From CAZEJK01 sp964512045 (GTDB lineage: Bacteria; Acidobacteriota; Thermoanaerobaculia; Thermoanaerobaculales; Sulfomarinibacteraceae): a DNA stretch of 24,507 bases. Location: NCBI GenBank assembly GCA_964512045.1, contig CAZEJK010000059.1, positions 1-24,507 of the forward strand, written 5' to 3'. The notes under the pieces are model-generated. The model was not told the DNA's origin. It ran no database searches and saw only the letters and a program-made list of their open reading frames with translations. Shown here in pieces: positions 17,367-24,507 of the stretch (the stretch's first letter is position 1; every line of letters begins with the position of its first letter). A program made the position numbers and the translations under genes.

Positions 17367-18980
17367 CTACGCTGGACGCACGCTCTCGAGATCGCCGCCG
17401 ATCACCTTTTGCACCAGCACAACCTGCTCGTCAGCGAGAGCGGCACGTCGCAGAGCCTCATCGGCCGATGCGGTGTTCTCCGGAACCACCAAGTCCAGTC
17501 CGGTCACGCCGAGGGTTTCCGTGGCAACGGCGAGGAGCTCGGCATACGCCGCGTGAGCGTGCTCGGCCAAGGCGCGATCCTCCGGAGAGAAGCGCAGACG
17601 GAGCGTGCCGTCGCCGTCGGTCAGCTCGCACTGCGCACGGTCGACAGCGGCGCCGAGCCGCTGAGACTGCCGTTCGAGCAGCGCGTCGACGAGTGTCGCC
17701 CCTGCCGAGCCGGCCGGATGGGAGCTGCTGCCCGCAGCGTCGCCGCCATCCTCGAGCGTATGGGCCGCACCAGCGACAGGAGGCGGCGGGTCACTCGGCC
17801 CGTTCGTGGATGAGCGTGTCTGCGAAGCCGGTTCGTTGCTGGCCGGGCCTGAGGGGGGGGTTATCTGGCCGCGGCCGAGAAACGACTCGATCTGCTGGAC
17901 GGAGGGCCACCGGGCAAGGCGCAGCGCAGCCACCTCCAAGGCGAGCTCCCGATGCCGGGCCTCGCGCAGGAGCGACTCGTGCTCGATCCACAACCCGAGC
18001 ATTCTGGTGAGAGCGTCCGGGGTGAGCCGAGACGCGAGCGGAGCGGATGCTGCAGCGTGGTCAGCCGACAGCGACTCGAGCTCCGTTCCGAGTGCTTGAT
18101 GCAGCAGGGTGCGCAGTGTCCTGCCGATCTCGTGGAACAGCACGGTGGCGTCGCGACCGGCCGTCAGCTCTGCGGTCAGAGCGTTCAACGCGTCGGACGG
18201 CCGACCGTCGGTGAGCGCATCGATGACCGCCAGGGTCTGCTCGAACCGAGGCACGCCGAGAACCGCAGCGGTCGCGTCGGCGTCGATCCGATCTCCGGAG
18301 AAGGCGCGCAGCTGGTCGAGGAGTGAGAGCGCGTCGCGTACGCTGCCCTCTGCGGCCCGTGCGACGGCTTCGGCGGCCTCCTCGGTGAGCTCAAACTGCT
18401 CCGTTGCGGCGATGCTGATCAAGTGCGCGCTAATGATTGGAGAGGCAACCGGCCGGAACTCCAGCTGCTGGCAGCGCGAGAGGATGGTGGCAGGGACCTT
18501 GTGACGCTCGGTGGTGGCAAACAGGAACAGGATGTACGGCGGAGGCTCCTCGAGGCTCTTGAGCAGGGCGTTGAACGCCTCGCGGGTGAGCATGTGGACC
18601 TCGTCGATGAGGATCACCCGTGACCGGTCCCTGGTCGGCTGGTACCGGAGCAGCTCCTTGAGCTCGCGGACGTCGTCGATGCCGCGGTTCGATGCGCCGT
18701 CCAGCTCGACCACGTCCAGGCTCGATCCGGCGGCGATCTCCTGGCACGGTGTGCAGCGGCCGCACGGACGTATGGTGGGTCCTTCAATGCAGTTGACGGC
18801 TTTCGCCAGGAGCCGAGCGACGGTCGTCTTGCCCACCCCGCGGAGCCCAGAGAACAGGTAGGCATGGCCGAGGGTGCCGCTGCTGATCGCGTTGCATAAG
18901 GTGGTGACCACGGCGTCCTGACCGAGCACGTCGGTGAACTGCTGTGGCCTCCAGGCACGAGCGAGAACTTGATACGCCAT
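17367..18980 (-). CDS. dnaX: DNA polymerase III subunits gamma and tau
   Basis: A 537-aa clamp-loader ATPase. Walker A is GLRGVGKT at 45-52, zinc ligands are C64, C73, C76 and C79, Walker B is ILIDEVH at 123-129, sensor-1 is FATTE and the arginine-finger motif SRC is at 168-170. Domains I-III end near residue 365. A Pro/Ser/Gly-rich linker follows, then a C-terminal domain (about 440-520) as expected for tau. At codons 374-376 a run of eight C on the coding strand could let polymerase or ribosome slip; a -1 shift ends 20 codons later at 17791 and would give a gamma-like product of about 396 aa. No ribosome site precedes the ATG. Confidence 0.97.
   Translation of the reverse strand: MAYQVLARAWRPQQFTDVLGQDAVVTTLCNAISSGTLGHAYLFSGLRGVGKTTVARLLAKAVNCIEGPTIRPCGRCTPCQEIAAGSSLDVVELDGASNRGIDDVRELKELLRYQPTRDRSRVILIDEVHMLTREAFNALLKSLEEPPPYILFLFATTERHKVPATILSRCQQLEFRPVASPIISAHLISIAATEQFELTEEAAEAVARAAEGSVRDALSLLDQLRAFSGDRIDADATAAVLGVPRFEQTLAVIDALTDGRPSDALNALTAELTAGRDATVLFHEIGRTLRTLLHQALGTELESLSADHAAASAPLASRLTPDALTRMLGLWIEHESLLREARHRELALEVAALRLARWPSVQQIESFLGRGQITPPSGPASNEPASQTRSSTNGPSDPPPPVAGAAHTLEDGGDAAGSSSHPAGSAGATLVDALLERQSQRLGAAVDRAQCELTDGDGTLRLRFSPEDRALAEHAHAAYAELLAVATETLGVTGLDLVVPENTASADEALRRAALADEQVVLVQKVIGGDLESVRPA
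17853..17860 (-). promoter_or_regulatory. dnaX: C8 slippery run in dnaX, possible gamma-subunit frameshift site
   Basis: The coding strand reads ATA ACC CCC CCC TCA across this run, including a C CCC CCC heptamer. In the -1 frame, 20 codons follow before TGA (17793-17791). The +1 frame shows no stop nearby. The site lies just after clamp-loader domain III, where gamma ends in bacteria that make it. Only a weak CCGG/CCGG stem is visible downstream. Function is inferred. Confidence 0.45.
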
Positions 18981-18986
18981 CGGCTC

Positions 18987-19015
18987 ATACTAGCCAGCCG
19001 GACGCCGCACGTCGA
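18987..19015 (-). promoter_or_regulatory. Candidate promoter for dnaX (possibly leaderless)
   Basis: On the minus strand, TCGACG (19015-19010) and TAGTAT (18992-18987) each match their consensus in four of six positions with a 17-bp spacer. The -10 box ends only 6 nt before the dnaX ATG, so the transcript would begin at or near the start codon. Confidence 0.35.
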
Positions 19016-19024
19016 GGGCCACCT

Positions 19025-19052
19025 TTGCGAAGGAGAACGGATCTCGTATACT
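19025..19052 (+). promoter_or_regulatory. Sigma-70-type promoter for the first secreted-protein gene
   Basis: TTGCGA (19025-19030) and TATACT (19047-19052) are separated by 16 bp. The predicted start near 19059 leaves a leader of about 38 nt carrying AAAGGAGG (19083-19090). It is divergent from the dnaX promoter and close to it. Confidence 0.5.
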
Positions 19053-19096
19053 CCCCTGGTGACTATTGGGAAAACGGAGACCAAAGGAGGAACGAG

Positions 19097-20305
19097 ATGA
19101 AGCGTTGGTCAGTTCTGTTCGCAGCGGTGGCGTTGATGGCGTCACCGGTCATGGCCATCAACCCTGGAACCGACATCTACGTTGCGGCCGCGGCCCGTGG
19201 GCCGGGCGCGGCAAGCTCGCAGTGGTCGTCGAACCTGGACATTTTGAACGTTTCGGAAAGTGCGGCAACGGTGGTCGTCTACTGGCTGGAGCGGGGTGTA
19301 GCGAACCCGAACCCGCTCGCCTCCTCGCCGATGACGATCCAGCCGGGCGAGACGATGGCGATCGACGACGCCATCATGACGCTGTTTGGCGTTGCTCAGG
19401 GGAATGGCGCGTTTTACATCGACTCTGACCAGGAGATCGTTGTGACGAGCGGGATCTTCAACACGGATCCCGCGGGCAAGCGGTTCGGTCAGGCGTTCGA
19501 GGGCATCCCGGTCGAGGCGGCGATCCATGCGGCAACCACAAAGGCTGACTCGATCGCGGTCACGCATACCGGCGGCATCGATGCCGATACCGGGACTCGT
19601 GCGAACCTGTACGCTCTGGGTCTCGAGGCTGGCACCGAGCTCGAGGTGGCGATCTTCGACAGCAACGGCACCGAGCTCGGAAAGCGTTCGTGGAACCTCG
19701 GGGAGAACCACCCCCTGCTGGTCGGTATCGACCAGGTCGGCGCGCCCGAACCGCTCAACGACGTGACGGTCCGGTTTACTGCAGTCAGCGGCTCCGTGAT
19801 CGGCTGTGGCGTATCGGAGGTCAACAACGGCTCCGGCGATCCGATTACCAACAACGCCTGGTGGCCGATGGACATGGGCGGCGATGAGCCGCCACCACCG
19901 ACCTGCGGCGGCGACGGTGTGTACACCGGCTTCCTCAACTACACCTACATCGGCGGCTTCTGGATGGTGGTCGAGAACGATGCCATTACCCAGGTGTCAT
20001 ACGCCGTGACGCTGTTCAGCCCGGACGACGGCGGCAACAACTGCGGCAACGTGTTCTCTGGGGGCTTCGAGTTTACGACCCCGGTGGCCCTCGACGCGGA
20101 CGGCACATTCACCGCCACCTTCGAGAACGAGTTCTCCGGGGGCACAGTGCTGGCGTTTACTCTGAACGGCCAGCAGGTGAACGACACCATTCTCGGAACG
20201 GTTGACCTGAACGTATCCGGTGGCGGCTTTGGTGAGTGCTCCGGTGACATGAATCAGGTCTCGTTCTTCACCGGTCACGCCTCCGAGGTGGTTATCGCGA
20301 AGTAG
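19097..20305 (+). CDS. Secreted beta-rich protein of unknown function, paralogue 1
   Basis: A 402-aa protein with a clear signal peptide (MKRWSVLFAAVALMASPVMA, cleavage after residue 20). The mature form starts INPGTDIYV. The first about 270 residues are a beta-rich, Ig-like module with segments such as LDILNVSESAATVVVYWLE and IQPGETMAIDD. It is followed by a Pro/Cys linker (DEPPPPTCGGDG) and a Gly/Asn-rich beta domain of about 120 residues (YIGGFWMVVENDAITQVSY). The start is fixed by AAAGGAGG 6 nt upstream; the frame runs further upstream without a plausible N-terminus. The next gene is a paralogue with the same layout. I do not recognise a named family; export to periplasm or surface is likely. 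Confidence 0.85.
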   Translation: MKRWSVLFAAVALMASPVMAINPGTDIYVAAAARGPGAASSQWSSNLDILNVSESAATVVVYWLERGVANPNPLASSPMTIQPGETMAIDDAIMTLFGVAQGNGAFYIDSDQEIVVTSGIFNTDPAGKRFGQAFEGIPVEAAIHAATTKADSIAVTHTGGIDADTGTRANLYALGLEAGTELEVAIFDSNGTELGKRSWNLGENHPLLVGIDQVGAPEPLNDVTVRFTAVSGSVIGCGVSEVNNGSGDPITNNAWWPMDMGGDEPPPPTCGGDGVYTGFLNYTYIGGFWMVVENDAITQVSYAVTLFSPDDGGNNCGNVFSGGFEFTTPVALDADGTFTATFENEFSGGTVLAFTLNGQQVNDTILGTVDLNVSGGGFGECSGDMNQVSFFTGHASEVVIAK

Positions 20306-20331
20306 ACACGACGTTCCCAGCGTCGGTTGTT

Positions 20332-20357
20332 ACGGGAGCCTTCGGGCTCCCGTTTTT
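20332..20357 (+). terminator. Rho-independent terminator with TTCG tetraloop
   Basis: A perfect 9-bp stem (20332-20340 with 20345-20353; core CGGGAGCC / GGCTCCCG) closes a TTCG loop and runs into five T (20353-20357). It lies 27 nt after the stop of the first secreted-protein gene. Confidence 0.93.
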
Positions 20358-20508
20358 CGTGCAACCCAGGTATGCTGGAGCCTCAGTCAACCTGCGAGGC
20401 GGTGCTGGCGTCGGTGAGACGAGCGTGGGTTCACCGTCACACGCTGACACGCGATCGACCGGCCGATCCTGACGATCGAGCTGCCGGAGGCGACGAAAGG
20501 AGATCGAG

Positions 20509-21681
20509 ATGTTCCGTTCAGTGCTCTGCATGGGGTTGATCACCGGAATGCTACTGGCCGTGCCCGCGGTGGCCTTGAACCCTGGTACGGACGTGTTCGT
20601 GCCGGCGGCGGGACACTCGCCCGGGAGCGGGACGTCGCTGTGGATCACCGATCTGTTCGTCTACAACCCGGGCTCGGTGACCGCCACCGTGACGGTGGCA
20701 TGGCTGCCGCGGAGCTCCGACAACAGCTCGCCGGCGACGGCCAACTTCAACCTGGCGCCGGGTGCGACCCTGGTGCTCGACGACGTGGTGCTCGACACCT
20801 TCGGGGTCGATGGTACGTTCGGCGCGCTGCGGGTGACCTCGGCATCCGAAGTGGTCGTTAGCTCGCGAGTGTACAACGATCAGGGGGCCGCCGGCACTCT
20901 CGGCCAGGGGTTCGAAGGAGTCCCGGTGACCGCGGCACTGTCGGCCGGGGACACCACCGAGATGGTCGGCCTGTCCGAGGGCACGGGGTTCCGTTCCAAC
21001 TTCGGCGCGGTCGAGACCGCCGGGACCGGCAGCACGGTTCGGTTCACGCTGCTCGACACCGCTGGCGCAACCGTGGCGACCAGAGACTACCCCCTGCAGC
21101 CGTACGAGCCGATTCTACCCGGCATCGGGCAGCTGGGCGGAGGCGACTTTGCAGACGGAACGTTGCGGGCAGAGGTCGTAACTGGCCAGGCGATCGTGTT
21201 TGCCTCCAAGGTCGATAACACCTCCGGTGACGCCACGACGCTGGAGGCCTGGTGGCGCGGCGGGGGTGCAGCTGCCGGCGAGGGAACGTTCCAGTTTGCC
21301 GTCTACGACAGCGCGCTGTTCGCGTCTGGCGGCTACATGACGATCTCCGGCGAGCAGGTCACGGCGCTGGTCGGGACATACTTCAACTGGGACAAGGTCG
21401 ATGCGCAGCAGCAGTCGGTGTGCCAGTGGCTGTTCCCGTTCGGTGATCTGATTGCTGACGTCGACGTGTCCGAGTTCGCGGACGGCTACACCTGGCAGGA
21501 GACGTATACCGACCTGGGGACGATCACCTGGACGCTCACGTTCTCGATGGGTAGTGATGGGACGTCCTTCGAGGGGAGCGTGGATGCGACCGGGTCGAGC
21601 TTCCCGACTGACGACCCGGCGCTGAACGGATGTAATGGGGAGTTTCCGACCCTCACGATCCGTGGTGGAGTGAGCCAGTAG
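20509..21681 (+). CDS. Secreted beta-rich protein of unknown function, paralogue 2
   Basis: A 390-aa protein with a signal peptide (cleavage predicted after AVPAVA, residue 22); the mature form starts LNPGTDVFVPAAG. The N-terminal module parallels paralogue 1: WITDLFVYNPGSVTATVTV, LAPGATLVLDDVVLDTFGV and GQGFEGVPV match the first protein's segments in order. The C-terminal about 120 residues are also beta-rich with a related GG(F/Y)-M pattern (ASGGYMTISGEQVTALV) but have diverged strongly, and two Cys remain (QSVCQW, NGCNGE). AAAGGAG (20496-20502) sits 6 nt before the ATG. A terminator separates it from paralogue 1, so it needs its own promoter, which I could not place with confidence in 20358-20508. 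Confidence 0.85.
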   Translation: MFRSVLCMGLITGMLLAVPAVALNPGTDVFVPAAGHSPGSGTSLWITDLFVYNPGSVTATVTVAWLPRSSDNSSPATANFNLAPGATLVLDDVVLDTFGVDGTFGALRVTSASEVVVSSRVYNDQGAAGTLGQGFEGVPVTAALSAGDTTEMVGLSEGTGFRSNFGAVETAGTGSTVRFTLLDTAGATVATRDYPLQPYEPILPGIGQLGGGDFADGTLRAEVVTGQAIVFASKVDNTSGDATTLEAWWRGGGAAAGEGTFQFAVYDSALFASGGYMTISGEQVTALVGTYFNWDKVDAQQQSVCQWLFPFGDLIADVDVSEFADGYTWQETYTDLGTITWTLTFSMGSDGTSFEGSVDATGSSFPTDDPALNGCNGEFPTLTIRGGVSQ

Positions 21682-21777
21682 TGCGCTGAGGGCGTCGTAC
21701 GCACCGCGTGCAGTAGCGCCAGCCCGCCGTCGGGGTCCTGAGCCTACCGGGCCCTGTTTGGTTCGGGCTCCGCCGGG

Positions 21778-23100
21778 TTACGAACGTGCCTCTGAGATGC
21801 GCGGCCGTGGGCGCTTCGGCTGGGGTGGTCTGGTCTCGCCGCACGCCACGAGCGCCCAACGCCACAGCACCGGGCCGACCAGCTGGTTGATCACCACGGC
21901 TGCGACCACAGCGACGGCCACGATGGCGCCGATCTCCCCGAACTCTCGAGTGATCCGGGAAGCGAGACCGAGGCTGACCCCGGCCTGGGCCACGAACCCC
22001 ATCCATCCCATCCGTCGGACCGCCGAGCCGGCGCCGCCAATGGCGCCGCCAACGGCCGTGGCGCCCCACAGCAGGATGGCACGAGCCACCACCAGCCCGA
22101 CTGCAGCCGGCCAGACGGACACGAGAGCTCCGAGCTCGAGGCTTGCACCCACGAGCACGAAGAAGACCAGGTAGATGGGCGGCGATGACTGCTCGAGGGC
22201 ATCGAGCAGCGGTCCGGCGCTGCGAGCGAAGAGGTTGCGCGCGACAAAGCCGGCGGCGATGCACACGAGCAGGTGCTCGAGGTGCCAGATGCGTCCGATC
22301 TCCGCAGACACCAAGGCCAGAGCGAGAACCAACAGCTCGGGATGGAGCCCGATTCTATCGAGGATCACACCCAGACCGGCTCCAAGGATCGCACCCACGA
22401 GCAGCGAGAGCACGACCTCGGTGCCGATGGTGGACAGGTCGCCAAGGTCGATGGGGCGGCCGTCAATCCAGGTGTGACAGAGCCCGGTGACGACCGAGAA
22501 CGCCAAGAGCAGCGCCACGTCCTTGACGACGGTGGTGCCGAGGACCGTGTCCACGACCTCCCCACGAGCCCGCTGCTCGGTGATCACCGCGATGGTGGTG
22601 GACGGTGAGCTCGCCACGGCGATGATGCCGAACAAAGCCGCTGCAGCGAGCCGCTGGCCGTTCGTAGCGTCAGCCAGCGCGGGCAACGCCGGTATGGCGA
22701 ACCACGCCAGACCGGTCATGGCAGTGGCGATACCGACGGTGTGGGTGATGCTGAGTGCAGCGAGCGTGCGGATGCGCGAGCGAATCGTCTGCCAGCGCAG
22801 CTCTCCGCCGGCGGTCAGGGCGATCAAGCCGAGGGCCAGCTCCTCGAAGAGACGCAGCTGGTGGAGATCGTGGCGCGTCAGCAGGGCGATCAGGGAGGGT
22901 CCGAGAAGCATGCCGAGGATGAGATGGCCGGTGATTCTGGGAAGTCGCCAACGGTTCGCCACCCGACCTGCGAGGGTGCCGCCGATGATGAGACACCCGA
23001 GCGCGAGCAGGCTGGATGCAACGGTTGTGTCGGGGCCATGGCCCGGCCGGGTGACGAGGGCTGCCCCGACCATGACCGCAAACAGCGCCCAGCGGATCAT
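21778..23100 (-). CDS. Cation:proton antiporter (CPA/Na+-H+ exchanger fold)
   Basis: A 440-aa polytopic membrane protein with about a dozen hydrophobic segments. Family features are HLILGMLLGPSL near 59-70, LALGLIALTAGGELRW near 89-103, the unwound-helix type segment AVASSPSTTIAVITE, and TTVVKDVALLLAF, where K193-D194 sits at the expected ion/proton-binding position. The last segment has GWMGFVAQAGVSLGLA and INQLVGPVLWRWAL. It probably exchanges Na+ or K+ for H+ across the inner membrane; the ion cannot be told. The ATG overlaps the upstream gene stop by 4 nt and has AAAGGA 6 nt before it. No RCK/TrkA-N regulatory domain is attached. Confidence 0.85.
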   Translation of the reverse strand: MIRWALFAVMVGAALVTRPGHGPDTTVASSLLALGCLIIGGTLAGRVANRWRLPRITGHLILGMLLGPSLIALLTRHDLHQLRLFEELALGLIALTAGGELRWQTIRSRIRTLAALSITHTVGIATAMTGLAWFAIPALPALADATNGQRLAAAALFGIIAVASSPSTTIAVITEQRARGEVVDTVLGTTVVKDVALLLAFSVVTGLCHTWIDGRPIDLGDLSTIGTEVVLSLLVGAILGAGLGVILDRIGLHPELLVLALALVSAEIGRIWHLEHLLVCIAAGFVARNLFARSAGPLLDALEQSSPPIYLVFFVLVGASLELGALVSVWPAAVGLVVARAILLWGATAVGGAIGGAGSAVRRMGWMGFVAQAGVSLGLASRITREFGEIGAIVAVAVVAAVVINQLVGPVLWRWALVACGETRPPQPKRPRPRISEARS

Positions 23101-24275
23101 CGGGGTTCCTTTCCGGCGGTCGGTTGCAGCAGCGCGCGCCGAGCCCAGAGGGCCGCGATCGCGTGGTTGACGACGTTGGCGGCCACGACCGCTTCCAGGA
23201 CCCCATCGAGGCCATCGGCCGTGCGCACCAGCGCGACCACCAGCCCGATCGCGAGAGGTCCCTGAGTGAGCAGGCCGAGGCCGAGCAGCGGGACGCGAGT
23301 CGGAGAGCCCGCGGCACGGGCGATCTTGGCGAGGACATCGCCGGCGAGGAGACATCCGAGGGTTCGCACCGGCGCCAGCAGAACGAACACTGGCAGGGAG
23401 AAGCGTGCCTCGTCCCAGCTTGCCCCGACCAGGAGCAGGAGGGCGAGGAGCAGTGGCAGCTCCAACCGGTGTGCCTCGCGCAGAACCCGATGGGGGAACG
23501 CGCACCGGTTCAGGAACAGGGCGCCGGTGACCGTAGCGACGCAGAGCCCCGGTGCGCCGATCACCTGTGCGAGACCTGCCACGAAGGCCATTACGCCGAG
23601 GAGCAGCGCGAGGATCGTGACCTGGTCGGTCTCACTGCGGACCAGGCTGATCAGGACGTACGCCGCCACAGCTCCGAGAGCGAAGGCAAGCACGGCGGGT
23701 TCCCACGCCCAGCGCCAGCTCTCCGGATTGCCGGCGCCTGCCAGAAACGATGCTCCGATCCCGAAGGTGGCGAGAGCGGGAACGCCGGCCAGGGCCGTGG
23801 CGACGCGTAGCAGTCGCAGAGCGCCACGATCGACCGGTCGTCTCTGTCGGCTGGCGCGGTCGAGGTATGCGGGTGTCGCAGTCATCGCCAGAGCGGCCAG
23901 GGCAACACACTCTAGTGGGCTCCTGCCGAGCAGAACGGCACCTCCGCCGACCAGAGCGCCAGGGAGAAGGGGTAGGAGGAGTGCAGTCCGGCGGATCGTG
24001 GATGTGAGCCGCCCCAGCGTCGCCAGGTCGATGCCAAGCCCGTAGACCAGACCGATCCACGCCAGTGCGATCAGCACCACTGGCTCCAAGACCACAATGA
24101 CGTCCGCGGGAAGCAGCCCAGCGCGCCCCTCTGCGAGGGCGAACCCCAGCACCAGGAACGCCAGTCGCTCGAGCGCCCAGAGGGAGGGCAGCGTCCGCCG
24201 GCGGTGGTGGCGGATCTCCCAGCCGATGACTGCCAGCGCAGCGACGGCAACGAAAGCGAGTGTTCCGTGCAGCAT
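23097..24275 (-). CDS. Antiporter-like membrane protein apparently lacking the ion-binding Asp
   Basis: A 392-aa hydrophobic protein, distantly like its downstream neighbour. VYGLGIDLATLGRL parallels the ALTAGGELRW segment, AMTATPAYLDRASR parallels AVASSPSTTIAVI, and TQGPLAIGLVV with AANVVNHAIAALWARRAL parallels AQAGVSLGLA with AAVVINQLVGPVLWRWAL. At the position of the neighbour's K193-D194 it has an Ala/Leu/Gly stretch (VATALAGVPALATFG). The start is uncertain: ATG 24275 gives a membrane helix at once, while ATG 24317 or GTG 24347 would add 14 or 24 residues; none has a clear ribosome site. The 4-nt overlap with the next gene suggests linked expression and perhaps a heteromeric complex. Confidence 0.7.
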   Translation of the reverse strand: MLHGTLAFVAVAALAVIGWEIRHHRRRTLPSLWALERLAFLVLGFALAEGRAGLLPADVIVVLEPVVLIALAWIGLVYGLGIDLATLGRLTSTIRRTALLLPLLPGALVGGGAVLLGRSPLECVALAALAMTATPAYLDRASRQRRPVDRGALRLLRVATALAGVPALATFGIGASFLAGAGNPESWRWAWEPAVLAFALGAVAAYVLISLVRSETDQVTILALLLGVMAFVAGLAQVIGAPGLCVATVTGALFLNRCAFPHRVLREAHRLELPLLLALLLLVGASWDEARFSLPVFVLLAPVRTLGCLLAGDVLAKIARAAGSPTRVPLLGLGLLTQGPLAIGLVVALVRTADGLDGVLEAVVAANVVNHAIAALWARRALLQPTAGKEPR

Positions 24276-24368
24276 GGTCCAAACCGGCGCACGCGGATAC
24301 CCCCAGCTGTGAGGCATCGGCCAGGGGCACCACTGGTAGGCTCGCACACGGCATGGTGCGGGTCAACG

Positions 24369-24456
24369 CGAAAGGCGCCCACGCCCGCGGAACTGTGAGG
24401 TATCAGCGGTTGGGTATCAGCTCCCCCACCCACCCATCTGCCCTTGCAGCGAGCGT
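24369..24456 (-). repeat. Dispersed repeat, copy B (inverted relative to copy A)
   Basis: Read on the minus strand, this copy matches 9-100: a shared left shoulder (about 24456-24444), the identical G-rich core with AGCT, then ATACCCAA, a 20-base variable segment, CGCGGGCGTGGG and GGCGCCTTTCG. The core contains the same G-quadruplex pattern (24443-24423). It lies about 95-180 bp upstream of the antiporter-like operon, in the same orientation relative to its gene as copy A is to the tRNA operon. Fainter likeness may continue toward the gene. Confidence 0.85.
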
Positions 24457-24507
24457 CGAAACACCCTTCCATACCGGAAGCTTGCAGAGCAGGCTGCCGG
24501 GAGGGCG
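24457..24507. other. Window end, no gene seen
   Basis: Only a short inverted repeat (CTTCC / GGAAG at about 24467-24481) is visible. No coding or RNA gene can be supported in these last bases. Confidence 0.4.

Noticed and set aside
17853..17860. C8 run as a sequencing or assembly error breaking dnaX
   Set aside because: With eight C the frame is intact and leads into a plausible tau C-terminus and a tight junction with recR, so the length is probably right.
18944..19096. N-terminal extension of secreted paralogue 1
   Set aside because: It would bury the signal peptide and overlap the dnaX start. AAAGGAGG fixes the ATG at 19097.
20371..20376. TATGCT as a -10 box for secreted paralogue 2
   Set aside because: No -35-like element at the right distance, and it lies just after the terminator. 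Left uncalled.
24347..24375. TTGACC -35-like hexamer upstream of the antiporter-like gene (minus strand)
   Set aside because: No acceptable -10 box lies 15-19 bp downstream, so I do not call a promoter.

Overview
This is a high-GC bacterial window, gene-dense and almost entirely housekeeping, in four blocks of alternating strand. Protein style and gene order (tig-clpP-clpX-lon-engB, a FecR-domain gene beside mreBCD-mrdA-rodA-rng, and secreted 'NPGTD' beta-proteins in tandem) suggest an Acidobacteriota-like organism, perhaps of the Thermoanaerobaculia type. That placement is an inference from gene style, not from a marker-gene comparison.

Block 1 (+, 292-8202): a well-formed promoter leads into tRNA-Lys(CTT) and tRNA-Leu(TAG), then, 14 nt later, trigger factor, ClpP, ClpX, Lon, the ribosome-assembly GTPase EngB and the terminator protein Rho. 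It is a protein-folding and protein-quality-control operon with translation and transcription factors at its ends. Block 2 (-, 18980-8564): dnaX, recR, a FecR/Ig-like envelope protein, mreB, mreC, mreD, PBP2 (mrdA), rodA and ribonuclease G, with very tight spacing and several 4-nt stop/start overlaps. It joins replication and repair genes to the elongasome (rod-shape) genes and RNA decay. Blocks 1 and 2 converge on a GC-rich, hairpin-rich gap of 361 bp.

Block 3 (+, 19097-21681): two tandem paralogous secreted proteins of unknown function, separated by a clear intrinsic terminator with a TTCG loop. Block 4 (-, 24275-21778): two overlapping genes for CPA-type cation/proton antiporter-like membrane proteins. 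The downstream one keeps the membrane Asp expected in an ion-binding site; the upstream one appears to have lost it. At the two window ends lie inverted copies of one dispersed repeat, each with a G-quadruplex-forming core. If the window is a whole contig, this repeat may be why the assembly stopped there.

The observations most worth a second look are a C8 run in dnaX placed exactly where a shorter gamma subunit would be expected, with a -1 shift giving a stop 20 codons later; the G-quadruplex repeat; the antiporter pair with one apparently inactive partner; the FecR/Ig protein in the cell-shape operon; and a probable leaderless dnaX transcript. I saw no CRISPR array, phage, insertion sequence or defence system.
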